Source of the DNA: Sulfurovum sp. | GTDB taxonomy: Bacteria; Campylobacterota; Campylobacteria; Campylobacterales; Sulfurovaceae | DNA length: 64,000 bases | Assembly (NCBI GenBank): GCA_027068435.1 | Contig: JAMOTA010000057.1 | Location: 1-64,000, forward strand | Reading direction: 5' to 3' | In this document: positions 1-8,915 of the stretch, piece by piece | Layout: every line of letters begins with the position of its first letter | Numbering within the stretch: the stretch's first letter is position 1 | Position numbers and translations under genes: made by a program | The notes under the pieces: model-generated | The model's input: only the letters and a program-made list of their open reading frames with translations | Told to the model about the DNA's origin: nothing | Databases searched by the model: none

Positions 1-1
1 A

Positions 2-106
2 CCTGCTGCTGCAAAGCTTTACAGAGAGAAAAATGGTGATTCTGTAGTAGAGATGAGTGACATTCGACCACCAAAACAAGGCATAGTAGGAAAAATCTTC
101 GATTAA
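2..106 (+). CDS. C-terminal end of a protein cut by the window, possibly BamD
   Basis: An open frame enters from the left edge and stops with TAA at 104-106, giving the last 34 residues of a protein that ends in ...GIVGKIFD. The tail is too short to show a domain. In Helicobacter and Campylobacter the gene beside lon is the outer-membrane assembly lipoprotein gene bamD (comL), so BamD is the natural guess, but this rests on gene order only. A stem-loop directly downstream (117-144) supports a real gene end here. Confidence 0.45.
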   Translation, partial: PAAAKLYREKNGDSVVEMSDIRPPKQGIVGKIFD

Positions 107-116
107 TACGAATTTA

Positions 117-144
117 AAGTAACTTTATTAAGGTAAAGTTACTT
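117..144 (+). terminator. Stem-loop terminator between the upstream gene and lon
   Basis: AAGTAACTTTA (117-127) pairs perfectly with TAAAGTTACTT (134-144) around a 6-base loop. The downstream run is only moderately T-rich (ATTCTATTG). It lies 10 bases after the stop of the upstream gene and about 60 bases before lon, so lon probably has its own promoter in the remaining gap. Confidence 0.6.
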
Positions 145-203
145 ATTCTATTGTGCTACTTTAACCACCCCATCAATTAACTTTTTATTTTAAGGAAAAT
201 AGT

Positions 204-2630
204 ATGCAACTTTCAGATTATGATGCATTTCCAAATGTACTCCCCGTTGTCGTAGAAGATGAACTTTTTCTCTACCCGTTTATGATAAGCCCTATCTTTT
301 TAAGTAATCAAAAAGATATAGATGCCGTGACATATGCTATGGAAAATAATACACTACTTTTTGTTACCTCTTCAATAGCTGGAAAAGAGGGTAATCGTGA
401 CTTTGACTCCATCTATAAAATGGGAGTTATAGGTTCTATTATGAGAAAGGTAGATATACCTGATGGTAGAGTAAAAATACTTTTTCAAGGGCTTACTCGT
501 GGAGAGATAAAGATTGTAGAGGAGGGAGAGGTCAACAGAGCGTTGATAGACGTTGTTGCACTAGATAGTTTTGATAAGCTAAAAACTGATGCACTTATAG
601 GTGTGTTGCGTGAAAAGTTGAAAAAACTCTCCTCTTTAAGTAGTCATTTTTCTTCTGATTTAGTGAGAACACTAGAGGAGAATGATGAGCCTTATCGTAT
701 AGCAGACTTAGTCTCTTCTTTACTTAAGTTAGATAAAAAGATAGCCTATGCACTTTACACGGAGATAAATATAGAAAAAAGACTGCTTAACCTTATAGAT
801 GTTATAAGTTCTGAGATAGAGTCTGCAAAGGTTGAAAAAGAGATACGAAGTAAAGTACATACTAAAATAGAGCAGACTAACAAAGAGTACTTTTTAAAAG
901 AGCAACTTAAAGAGATACAGCAAGAGTTGGGTATGGATACTCAAAGAGAAGAGGAGATAGCAACATTTAGAGCTAAAGTAGAAGCACTTAAACCACATAT
1001 GCAAGAAGATGCGTTCAATGAGATAAATAAACAGTTAGACCGTTTTGCTCGTATGCACCCTGAGAGTGGTGAGGCACATGTGGTTCAAAGTTACTTAGAG
1101 TGGGTTCTTGAAATTCCTTTTGGAAAACTAAGTAAAAAGAACTTATCTGTTAGTGATGTCTCTAATGAATTAGATAAAGACCATTACTCTCTTGAAAAAC
1201 CTAAAGAACGTATAGTAGAGTTTTTCTCAGTTGAAGAGCTGGCTATGCTAAGAGGTCTTAAGAAAAAAGAGTCGGGTGGTGTTATCTTATGTTTTGCAGG
1301 ACCTCCTGGTGTAGGTAAAACCTCATTAGCTAACTCTATAGCCAAAGCATTAGGAAGACCACTAGTGAGAATAGCATTAGGTGGGTTAGAAGATGTCAAT
1401 GAGTTAAGAGGGCATAGACGTACCTATGTGGGAGCGATGCCAGGAAGAGTTGTCCAAGGGCTTATAGAGGCAAAAAGTATGAATCCAGTGATAGTCCTAG
1501 ATGAGATAGACAAAGTAGGGCGTAGCATGAGAGGTGACCCAACAGCAGCACTTCTTGAAATACTTGACCCTGAACAAAACAGTAAATATAGAGATTATTA
1601 CTTAAACTTTAATATTGACTTGAGTAAGGCTATATTTATAGCTACTGCAAATGATGTAGGACGCATACCTGCACCACTTCGTGATAGAATGGAATTTATA
1701 GGACTTAACTCCTATACACCTAAAGAGAAATTCGAGATAGCAAAGCGTTATCTTATGCCTCAAGAGCTTAAGAAACATGCACTTAAAAGTAGAGAGTTTA
1801 GCATAACAGATAAAGCACTTAAATTACTTATAGATGAGTACACAAGAGAAGCAGGTGTAAGAAATTTACGCCGTAAACTAGCAGGGCTTATGCGTAAGGT
1901 TGCTCGTAAACTTTTAGAAGATAAAAGTAAAGATAAAATCTCTATTACTAAATATAACTTAACAGAGTATAGTGATAAAAAAGTATTTGAAATCTCTTTG
2001 GTAGATGAGAAACCACAAGTAGGTGTAGTGAATGGTTTGGCTTGGACTGCCGTTGGTGGTGATGTTTTAACTATAGAGGCTATTAAGATTAAAGGTAAGG
2101 GGATATTGCAACTTACAGGTAGTTTAGGTGATGTTATGAAAGAGTCTGTGCGTATCGCTTACTCAGTAGTGAAGATACTTGTAGATGAAAAAAAACTAAC
2201 TATACTACCCTCAGCCATACCTCATACCCTTAAAGAGAGAGAAGAGCGTGTTCAAGTTGACCCTAGTGAGGTATATAAGCGTTATGATTTGCATATTCAT
2301 GTTCCTGAGGGTGCAACACCTAAAGATGGTCCAAGTGCAGGTATAGCAATGGTAAGTGCTATTGCGTCTATTTTGAGTGGAAAGAAGATAGACAACAAAG
2401 TAGCTATGACAGGTGAAGTAACACTTACAGGTAAAGTACTCCCTATAGGTGGGTTAAAAGAGAAGCTTATCGCTGCATATAAAGCGGGTGTAACTAAGGC
2501 ACTTATCCCTATGAAGAATGTTGAGAGAGATTTAGATGATATTCCAAATGAAGTAAAAAATAGTATGAAAATTATAGGTGTTTCACATGTAAGAGAAGTA
2601 CTAAAAGAGATATTTATAGATAAGAAGTAG
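204..2630 (+). CDS. lon: ATP-dependent Lon protease
   Basis: 808 residues, the usual length for Lon. It is a cytoplasmic hexameric AAA+ serine protease that degrades misfolded and regulatory proteins. Domains in order: N-terminal substrate-binding domain (about 8-200), helical linker, AAA+ module with Walker A GPPGVGKT (366-373) and Walker B VIVLDEIDK, then the C-terminal Ser/Lys protease domain. The catalytic serine is Ser711 in KDGPSAG and the catalytic lysine is Lys754 in GGLKEKL. The 43-residue spacing matches the E. coli Ser679/Lys722 pair. An AAGGAAAA ribosome-binding site precedes the ATG. The gene stands alone between two stem-loops, and the downstream one overlaps its stop codon. Confidence 0.98.
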   Translation: MQLSDYDAFPNVLPVVVEDELFLYPFMISPIFLSNQKDIDAVTYAMENNTLLFVTSSIAGKEGNRDFDSIYKMGVIGSIMRKVDIPDGRVKILFQGLTRGEIKIVEEGEVNRALIDVVALDSFDKLKTDALIGVLREKLKKLSSLSSHFSSDLVRTLEENDEPYRIADLVSSLLKLDKKIAYALYTEINIEKRLLNLIDVISSEIESAKVEKEIRSKVHTKIEQTNKEYFLKEQLKEIQQELGMDTQREEEIATFRAKVEALKPHMQEDAFNEINKQLDRFARMHPESGEAHVVQSYLEWVLEIPFGKLSKKNLSVSDVSNELDKDHYSLEKPKERIVEFFSVEELAMLRGLKKKESGGVILCFAGPPGVGKTSLANSIAKALGRPLVRIALGGLEDVNELRGHRRTYVGAMPGRVVQGLIEAKSMNPVIVLDEIDKVGRSMRGDPTAALLEILDPEQNSKYRDYYLNFNIDLSKAIFIATANDVGRIPAPLRDRMEFIGLNSYTPKEKFEIAKRYLMPQELKKHALKSREFSITDKALKLLIDEYTREAGVRNLRRKLAGLMRKVARKLLEDKSKDKISITKYNLTEYSDKKVFEISLVDEKPQVGVVNGLAWTAVGGDVLTIEAIKIKGKGILQLTGSLGDVMKESVRIAYSVVKILVDEKKLTILPSAIPHTLKEREERVQVDPSEVYKRYDLHIHVPEGATPKDGPSAGIAMVSAIASILSGKKIDNKVAMTGEVTLTGKVLPIGGLKEKLIAAYKAGVTKALIPMKNVERDLDDIPNEVKNSMKIIGVSHVREVLKEIFIDKK

Positions 2631-2650
2631 AAGGTAAGTTTACCTTCTAC
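2627..2650. terminator. Stem-loop overlapping the lon stop, probably bidirectional
   Basis: GTAGAAGGTA (2627-2636) pairs perfectly with TACCTTCTAC (2641-2650) around the loop AGTT. The lon TAG stop lies inside the left arm. It sits between lon (+) and the convergent phosphorelay operon (-) that ends at 2669, so it can serve both. T-runs on either side are short (TTT on the plus side, TTCTT on the minus side). Confidence 0.65.
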
Positions 2651-2668
2651 TTTAGGTGGAGCTTAAAT

Positions 2669-3037
2669 TTATTCTGTCCACTTAAGCATAGTGTTTGTAA
2701 GTATCTCTTCTCTTACAGGTTTTCTAAGAAAATCGTTTGCACCATTATCAAAAACTTCACCTTTTCTAGTATCATCTGTAGAGAGTACAATGACAGGTAT
2801 ATGAGAATTCTTCATATCTGATCTAAATATTTTTAAAAACTCTACACCATCTACGATTGGCATCATAATATCTAATAAAATAATATCTATGTCTTGGTTT
2901 TTCTTAAGCTTATCTAACGCATCTGCTCCATTTTCTGCCTCTACCATATCTGATACTGTAGGGTTTTTCTTTAATAGAGTTTGCAATAATTTCCTATTGA
3001 TAAAGTCATCATCGACTATTAATACTTTTAATCCCAT
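2669..3037 (-). CDS. Single-domain CheY-like response regulator
   Basis: 122 residues forming one receiver domain and nothing else. Visible landmarks are the acidic pocket VDDD (8-11), phospho-acceptor Asp56 in ILLDIMMP, the switch residue region VLSTDD (84-89) and the conserved Lys106 in RKP. With no output domain it must act by protein contact or as a phosphate carrier or sink. It is the last gene of a minus-strand operon, only 3 bases after the hybrid kinase, so that kinase and the HPt protein are its likely partners. Target unknown: motor switch, diguanylate cyclase or another kinase are all possible. Confidence 0.9.
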   Translation of the reverse strand: MGLKVLIVDDDFINRKLLQTLLKKNPTVSDMVEAENGADALDKLKKNQDIDIILLDIMMPIVDGVEFLKIFRSDMKNSHIPVIVLSTDDTRKGEVFDNGANDFLRKPVREEILTNTMLKWTE

Positions 3038-3040
3038 ATT

Positions 3041-6000
3041 TTATCCTCTATGCTTTTTAATAAATTCTTCAATTTTTTCTTTCGAATTTTCTGATGTGAT
3101 TATAGCAAGTTTAGCATTAGATTGTGTCATTTTATCTGTAACTAAATTGCTGTCTGTAATGAGTATATCATAGGTACCTGATGAGAGTTTCTCTTCAAGA
3201 AGATCGATATTATCTAGAACATCATATGGATAACCTAAGTTATTAATAACTTTGGTTAAGACTCTTTTTTCTAAAAGGAATTTTTTAGCAATCAGTACTT
3301 TTTTATCTGAAGAAGGATTAATATTTAGTATGTCTAAATTTTCCACTTCTTTGGCTACTGCTGCTTTAACTTTAGGTTTAGCTTGCTCTACTGGTTTATC
3401 TTTAGAAACAGGTTTTGCTGTTGGAGTAGGCTTATTATCCACCACTTCCTCCTCTACCATAACTATCTTATGTGATAAGAACTTGTTAAGTACATAAAGT
3501 AGTTCACTAGTCTCAATAGGTTTAGTAATATATTCGTCCATACCTTCGCCTAAGAATCTCTCTCTGTCACCCTTAAGGGCATTGGCTGTCAACGCAACAA
3601 TAGGGATATGCTCTTCATTTTCATCTTCTTCATAGTCAAGTATCTCATGCGTTGCTTCAATACCATCCATAACAGGCATTTGAATATCCATGAATAGAAG
3701 ATCATATTTGTTATTTCGTCTTTTTTCAAAAGATTCTAAACCATTATTTGCTAAATCAACTTTCATACCATGTGCTTCTAAAATACGTTTAATAAGCTTC
3801 TGATTAATAATGTTATCTTCTGTAACAAGAATATTGGCATTAAATTTAGTAGCTAAGATTTTACTTGTCTCTTCAATAATTTGTGGAGTATCAGAGCTTG
3901 TTTGATTAAGTACTCTTTTAATTTTTGTTAGTGTAATAGGTTTATAGATGACATTGTCTTGAGAGATACCCATCCCTTCTACTTTATCTCTACTTGTCAC
4001 ATTGGAAAGAAGAATAAGTTTAGATTTTTCAATATGGTCTATATTATTAAGTATCTCATCTGTAGTATTGTCTATGTCTATCCAGAAGCTACTACATGAA
4101 TTTGCACTAGTTAATGTTTTTAACTCATCTATAGATTTAAAGAGTTTAACCTCTGGAGCATAGAACTTAAAGTACTCTGTTAAGTAGTTATCTAGTGTAC
4201 TCTTTGTCTTACCTTCATATTTTGCTAAAGTGACATTACTAAATGCTTTTGAGTAGTTTGTCTCAGTAGTTGCAACCTCTTCAAGTAAGATAGTGAAGAA
4301 GAATGATGTACCTAAATCTTTTGTACTCTCAAGTTCAAGTGTACCACCCATAAGTTCAACAAATTGACTAGAGATAGTAAGCCCAAGTCCTGTACCACCG
4401 AATTTTCTAGTAACAGACACATCTGCTTGAGAGAATGCATCAAAGATACGTAATTGTTGCTCTTTAGTCATACCTATACCATTATCTTTAACGGTAAACT
4501 TTATCTCTGATTGAAGTTCATTTTCATCATTTGGTATTTTTTCAATCTCAAGATCTATCTCTCCACCGTAACTAGTAAATTTAATCGCATTACTAAGAAG
4601 GTTAATAATAATTTCTTTAAGTTTGGTTGGATCACCTTTAAGCTTGCTACTGATAGTAGGATCCATAAAGAAGTTAAGATTGATATTTTTATCTGAAGCA
4701 CTTACTGCATACGTTTCTACTGCACTCTCAAACTCTGCTGAAGCATCAAATACAATATTTTCAATCTCAATTTTATTACTTTCAATTTTTGAAAGGTCTA
4801 GAATATTATTGATAATACTTAAAAGGTTTTCAGAACTTTTATCAATAATAGATAAAAACTCTTTTTGTTCAGTATCAAGATCTGTACTTCTAAGTATCTC
4901 TGTAAATCCAACAATACCATTAAGTGGTGTTCTAATCTCATGTGACATGTTTGCTAAGAAGAGTGATTTAGCTTCATTGGCTTGGAGTGCTGTTCGTTTA
5001 TCTTCTCTTGCTGTATCTACTAAGGATTCAAGAAATTTATAGGCTTCTCTTGTTCCTTCATGTGTATTTAGGTCAATATTTTCAATATAAGCAGTATCAG
5101 TACTTAAGTATTGGTTACTATTTTTCATCTCATCAACAGCTTTGTTAAGAACATCTTCAAGCTCATTAATGTTACCTGTAATATCTTTAGCCGTAATATA
5201 CCCTAGGTATGCCAAGATAAAACTCAATATCCAAATAGCAGTTGCTATAGAGAGTAGTATAAGTTGTTTTTCAAGAAAGGTATTACTTTTTTCCCACAAT
5301 CTACTTGAGACAATCATTTCTGCTTTTGTTAAAAGTGATATTTTTTCTGTTTGAAGTGTAAACCAATTCATTACATCACTACTGTATTCTCCCGTATCTA
5401 TATCTGTTTGAATAGCAGCTGATGTTTCTGAAATTTCATTAAGTATTTTTTTAGATTTATTACTATTTATCATAGCAGATAGCTGTTTTTTTAATTCACT
5501 ATTAGTAACTTGTTCAATATTAAAAATATTGGCTTTTGTTTTAACCTTATTCCAAAGTACAATAGCATCAAAAGACATAGGTTCTTTTTTGGTCATATAA
5601 TAAGAGACAAGCCCTCTTTCTAGTCCCGTATTTTCTTTAGCTGTATAGAGCTGTGAGAGTGTTGCAATTAGTGAAGAGATTTCTGTATTTAATGCAAAAT
5701 TATTAATCTGTAAAAGATTATTAAGTATAGGTGATGATACTTTTTTTGTATATCCATCAATAAAAATACTTTTAAACTCTTCTCCCCCCTGATCGGTACG
5801 TTTTCTTAGTTTTGCAAGTTCTTTGCTTACAGATTGAGGAGATAGGTAGTTAGTCTTCTCTAGATTCATATACTCAGTAAGTATATTATAGAGAAAAGGT
5901 ATATGAGATGTATCTCCAGGGATAAGATTTTCTCTAAGATTACGTAGAGCTAAATCGGTATTTTTTCTCTGTTTATTGAGTAAATCAATAATCTCTGGCG

Positions 6001-6211
6001 CCTTATTACCTATGTAAAGAGAAGATAAACCACGCTCTTTCCCTACTTGTGTTAAAGATTTACTTAAGTTTGCATTATTATTTAGTAAGTTTTTTAGGTT
6101 ACTTGCCTTTTCAAAGTTTATATATGAAGTTATAAAGAAATAACTTGATAATGAAATCAAAAGTAATATAGGCACAAGTGCAATGAGAGTAAGTCTATTA
6201 CGTATAGTCAT
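3041..6211 (-). CDS. Hybrid sensor histidine kinase with NIT-like sensor and three receiver-type domains
   Basis: 1056 residues. TM1 is at about 8-28. A long extracytoplasmic region (30-312) contains [11 protein letters not shown] (58-68) and a second [10 protein letters not shown] (196-205), the pattern of the nitrate/nitrite-sensing NIT domain. TM2 is at about 317-340, followed by a coiled linker. The HisKA domain has phospho-acceptor His424 in [12 protein letters not shown]. The HATPase domain follows (about 525-645) with DNGIGM and GGTGLGL. A degenerate receiver-like stretch (about 655-770) precedes an intact receiver (793-912) with Asp842 and Lys897. A Pro/Lys-rich linker leads to a C-terminal receiver-like domain (970-1056) with Asp1020 but an unusual start (LIAKK in place of the acidic pair). 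It follows the HPt gene by 12 bases. The layout is BarA/phosphorelay-like; the signal is unknown. Confidence 0.92.
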   Translation of the reverse strand: MTIRNRLTLIALVPILLLISLSSYFFITSYINFEKASNLKNLLNNNANLSKSLTQVGKERGLSSLYIGNKAPEIIDLLNKQRKNTDLALRNLRENLIPGDTSHIPFLYNILTEYMNLEKTNYLSPQSVSKELAKLRKRTDQGGEEFKSIFIDGYTKKVSSPILNNLLQINNFALNTEISSLIATLSQLYTAKENTGLERGLVSYYMTKKEPMSFDAIVLWNKVKTKANIFNIEQVTNSELKKQLSAMINSNKSKKILNEISETSAAIQTDIDTGEYSSDVMNWFTLQTEKISLLTKAEMIVSSRLWEKSNTFLEKQLILLSIATAIWILSFILAYLGYITAKDITGNINELEDVLNKAVDEMKNSNQYLSTDTAYIENIDLNTHEGTREAYKFLESLVDTAREDKRTALQANEAKSLFLANMSHEIRTPLNGIVGFTEILRSTDLDTEQKEFLSIIDKSSENLLSIINNILDLSKIESNKIEIENIVFDASAEFESAVETYAVSASDKNINLNFFMDPTISSKLKGDPTKLKEIIINLLSNAIKFTSYGGEIDLEIEKIPNDENELQSEIKFTVKDNGIGMTKEQQLRIFDAFSQADVSVTRKFGGTGLGLTISSQFVELMGGTLELESTKDLGTSFFFTILLEEVATTETNYSKAFSNVTLAKYEGKTKSTLDNYLTEYFKFYAPEVKLFKSIDELKTLTSANSCSSFWIDIDNTTDEILNNIDHIEKSKLILLSNVTSRDKVEGMGISQDNVIYKPITLTKIKRVLNQTSSDTPQIIEETSKILATKFNANILVTEDNIINQKLIKRILEAHGMKVDLANNGLESFEKRRNNKYDLLFMDIQMPVMDGIEATHEILDYEEDENEEHIPIVALTANALKGDRERFLGEGMDEYITKPIETSELLYVLNKFLSHKIVMVEEEVVDNKPTPTAKPVSKDKPVEQAKPKVKAAVAKEVENLDILNINPSSDKKVLIAKKFLLEKRVLTKVINNLGYPYDVLDNIDLLEEKLSSGTYDILITDSNLVTDKMTQSNAKLAIITSENSKEKIEEFIKKHRG

Positions 6212-6223
6212 TAGTGGTTCCTT

Positions 6224-8335
6224 TTATTTTTTTGTAAGTTTAACTTGTGTTTCTAAAGACAAGAAATGTGCCCAATAGAATTTAATTAGTTTTTCTAATT
6301 TACTGCTGTCTTCACAAAATTGTATCTCATACAGTGTATCTGCTAAAGGCTCAATACGAAGATTACTAGAAGTTCCTTTAAGTAAGTGACCTATTTTCTG
6401 TATAGAATCTAAGTCACCTTCTTCATAGCATTTAAGCATTTTTAATGTCTCTTCATGTGCTTGAACGATAAAGTCATCTACAAACTCTTCTATAAGATCA
6501 ACAGGCAGACCTAAATCTGTAGCAGCTTGTTCCATTTGAAAATCAAAGTGTATAGGCTCTATACCCTCAAGACTGATGGTACCAAAACTGTTTGGATTAG
6601 CAACTTCTGCAACTGCTTCATCGATTACAATAGGTTCTTCTTTTGCAACTAGTTCATCGATTACAATAGGTTCATTTTCTTCAACTAGTTCATCGATTAG
6701 AATAGGTTCTTCTAATGTAAATTCGTCTATTGATGCAATAGCCTCTTCTACTTTTTCAGAAACTGATTCTTCTTTTCCTTTAGACGTTTTATCTAAAGAT
6801 TGAGAAAGTTTTGTTAATGTAGTGTAGAAAGAGTTGATGTTACTATCTAAGGAGTCATTACTTCCTTCTTTTATCTGTTTAATGCTTTTAGCAATAATAG
6901 GTAGTTGTAGGACATTAGATAAATGTGTAAGTGTGTTGAGTGCATCGTTACGTTTCTCATCTGTAGAATTACGTAAGTCATCTTCAGATGAACGAGCAGT
7001 TTGGATATATTCATCAAGGAAAAGTCCATAATCATCTTCAGAAATCCCAATACTTTCACTAATGCTTTTTACATCAATATCTATAGGCTTATCAGGAGTT
7101 TCTGTTATTGTTTCAAGAGTTATCTCTGGTTCATCATTTATAATTAAATTTAAAATATCATCATCACTATTTAGTGATTCACCTATTGGAGGTACACTCA
7201 TTGACGATTCTACTTCAATTTCTTTCTCTTCAGTTTTTTCAGCAAAAAGGTCATCATTGAAAAGGTCATCATCAAGAGGAATAGGAGTAGGTTCTGGAGC
7301 TAGTTCTTCCTTCTCTTCAGTTTTTTCAGCAAAAAGGTCATCATTGAAAAGGTCATCATCAAGAGGAATAGGAGTAGGTTCTGGAGCTAGTTCTTCCTTC
7401 TCTTCAGTTTTTTCAGCAAAAAGGTCATCATTGAAAAGGTCATCATCAAGAGGTATAGGTATAGGTGTAGTTTCAGGGGCATCTACTAAAAGTTCTTCTT
7501 CTTTCTTTTCTAGTTCTTCAAGGAAAAGTGCATCATCAAGTAGAGTATCTTCAACAGAAGTAGTTTCAGGTTCAACTGTATCTAGCGAAAGCTCTTCTTC
7601 AAGAGAAACAACATCATCAAGTGAAATGCTATCTTCAACTGTAGTTTCCTCTTCTACTTCTTCTTTCTTTTCTAGTTCTTCAAGGAAAAGTGCATCATCA
7701 AGTAGAGTATCTTCAACAGAAGTAGTTTCAGGTTCAACTGTATCTAGCGAAAGCTCTTCTTCAAGAGAAACAACATCATCAAGTGAAATGCTATCTTCAA
7801 CTGTAGTTTCCTCTTCTACTTCTTCTTTCTTTTCTAGTTCTTCAAGGAAAAGTGCATCTTTAAGTAAGTCATCTTCTAAAGATGGAGAAATAGTTTCAAC
7901 TGTTTCAGATATGGCTTTTTCTTCTGTATTAATTGCAGATACTTCAGTTTCTTTATGCTCATCTTCCTGATGTACTTTGTTCTTTTCTAATGCCAATCTA
8001 TTTTTAAGTGATTGGAGATTTATAATAGCTTTCTTTTCTTTTTCATCTAAATCTGCTTCTTCAGTAGGGATTAAAAGATTATTTTTATCTGTATTTATTA
8101 TTTCAGTTAATGTAAAATCACCAAGTAAACTACTAAAAGAATGAAGTTTAATATCAAATGTATGTTGACTTAATGTAGTTTTTATGGTGACTGTATCACC
8201 TATAGATGGTAAAATTTGAATATTTTTTAGCAAAATCTCTTTATATAGTTCATTAATATTTTTAACGTTAAATAGTTTTATTAATGAAGAGTCTGCCGCA
8301 ATAATTTGCTTGTCTTGATTTGTAATATAGTACAT
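6224..8335 (-). CDS. Acidic repeat-rich phosphotransfer protein with two HPt-like domains
   Basis: 703 residues, cytoplasmic, with no signal peptide or TM. The N-terminal 85 or so residues look PAS-like (MYYITNQDKQIIAAD). Residues about 90-420 are very acidic and built from repeats: a 54-residue unit about 2.3 times, then a 29-residue unit about three times (consensus IPLDDDLFNDDLFAEKTEE). An HPt-like bundle follows (about 425-510) with His471 in LTHLSN, but it lacks the usual HxLKG. Three 12-residue PIVIDELV-type repeats lead to a canonical HPt domain (about 610-703) with His650 in GHLLKGTS. It lies directly upstream of the hybrid kinase, so His650 is the likely relay point between Asp842 of the kinase and Asp56 of the response regulator. 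The acidic repeats probably form a flexible spacer. Confidence 0.85.
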   Translation of the reverse strand: MYYITNQDKQIIAADSSLIKLFNVKNINELYKEILLKNIQILPSIGDTVTIKTTLSQHTFDIKLHSFSSLLGDFTLTEIINTDKNNLLIPTEEADLDEKEKKAIINLQSLKNRLALEKNKVHQEDEHKETEVSAINTEEKAISETVETISPSLEDDLLKDALFLEELEKKEEVEEETTVEDSISLDDVVSLEEELSLDTVEPETTSVEDTLLDDALFLEELEKKEEVEEETTVEDSISLDDVVSLEEELSLDTVEPETTSVEDTLLDDALFLEELEKKEEELLVDAPETTPIPIPLDDDLFNDDLFAEKTEEKEELAPEPTPIPLDDDLFNDDLFAEKTEEKEELAPEPTPIPLDDDLFNDDLFAEKTEEKEIEVESSMSVPPIGESLNSDDDILNLIINDEPEITLETITETPDKPIDIDVKSISESIGISEDDYGLFLDEYIQTARSSEDDLRNSTDEKRNDALNTLTHLSNVLQLPIIAKSIKQIKEGSNDSLDSNINSFYTTLTKLSQSLDKTSKGKEESVSEKVEEAIASIDEFTLEEPILIDELVEENEPIVIDELVAKEEPIVIDEAVAEVANPNSFGTISLEGIEPIHFDFQMEQAATDLGLPVDLIEEFVDDFIVQAHEETLKMLKCYEEGDLDSIQKIGHLLKGTSSNLRIEPLADTLYEIQFCEDSSKLEKLIKFYWAHFLSLETQVKLTKK
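6616..6725 (-). repeat. 36-bp tandem repeat coding PIVIDELV-type units
   Basis: Three in-frame copies of a 36-bp unit; the shared TCATCGATTA motif starts at 6618, 6654 and 6690. They encode 12-residue units between the two HPt-like domains of the repeat protein. The last copy has diverged slightly. Confidence 0.8.
7224..7484 (-). repeat. 87-bp tandem repeat in the acidic spacer
   Basis: Three copies with exact 87-bp spacing: the marker TTCTCTTCAG starts at 7224, 7311 and 7398. The first two units are almost identical in DNA, and the third diverges at its far end. The unit codes for 29 residues (LDDDLFNDDLFAEKTEEKEE core), so copy-number changes keep the frame. Confidence 0.9.
7501..7866 (-). 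repeat. 162-bp tandem repeat in the acidic spacer
   Basis: Two full copies (7501-7662, 7663-7824) and a partial third (7825-7866). The marker CTTTCTTTTC begins at 7501, 7663 and 7825, exactly 162 bp apart. Each unit codes for 54 residues. The copies appear identical or nearly so at DNA level, implying recent duplication or gene-conversion homogenisation. Confidence 0.9.
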
Positions 8336-8352
8336 AATGGAAATGGCTCCTT

Positions 8353-8766
8353 TTAATTATTTTCTTTTTCTAACAACTCTTTATATGTTAGAATACTTTC
8401 ATTGATTTCACTTCTTAACGCAGGTCTTCTTGCTGCTGAGTACCCTTTTATCTCTCCATTTTTTATAATAGGAGTAATATGAGAGAATACCCAATAGTAG
8501 CTACCATCTTTACGAAGGTTTTTTACAATACCTGTCCAATCTTTTCCTGCTTGTAAAGTTTCCCATAATTTAGAAAAGGCAGCTTTTGGCATATCTGGAT
8601 GCCTTACAATGTTATGATTAGCACCTACAAGTTCATTTTTGTCATAACCTGAAATTTTACAAAATTTTCTGTTTGCGTAGTTAATGATACCACTTAAATT
8701 TGTGGAACTTAATATTAAGCCCTCTTCAAAAGTATACTCTTCATCTATTGGAATAGGTTTATCCAA
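8353..8766 (-). CDS. PAS-domain signalling protein, CetB/Aer-N-like
   Basis: 137 residues that are essentially one PAS domain. They contain NRKFCKISGYDKNELVG, then NIVRHPDMP and KDGSYYWVFSHITP, the pattern of the N-terminal FAD-binding PAS domain of energy-taxis proteins (Aer, and CetB of Campylobacter jejuni). There is no methyl-accepting or kinase domain, so it must pass its signal to a partner. As first gene of the operon, 17 bases upstream of the HPt repeat protein, it is a good candidate for a redox or energy input to the kinase. FAD binding is inferred from the family and not visible as such. The 149 bases upstream (8767-8915) hold no gene and should contain the operon promoter, though I cannot pick a convincing -10 box. 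Confidence 0.85.
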   Translation of the reverse strand: MDKPIPIDEEYTFEEGLILSSTNLSGIINYANRKFCKISGYDKNELVGANHNIVRHPDMPKAAFSKLWETLQAGKDWTGIVKNLRKDGSYYWVFSHITPIIKNGEIKGYSAARRPALRSEINESILTYKELLEKENN

Positions 8767-8915
8767 AATGATCCTTTTTACAATATTTCAATGGTAGTAA
8801 GAGGTAAGAAACCACTCAAAACAATTCGCTATTAAAACTTTAGTACAATTAAACTAAAAATAGAATGAATTAAGAGTTTTTTTACCTAATTAAATAGATT
8901 ATGTATGCTTATAGA

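Noticed and set aside
6616-7866. Tandem repeats as a possible CRISPR array
   Set aside because: The repeats are directly adjacent without unique spacers, vary in unit length and keep a coding frame. No cas gene is nearby.
7062-7970. Long Ser-rich open frame of 302 codons on the plus strand
   Set aside because: It is antisense to the acidic repeats of the HPt protein. Repeated Glu/Asp codons read backwards give a Ser/Phe-rich frame without stops. No domain, poor composition for a protein, and the minus-strand gene has clear domains.
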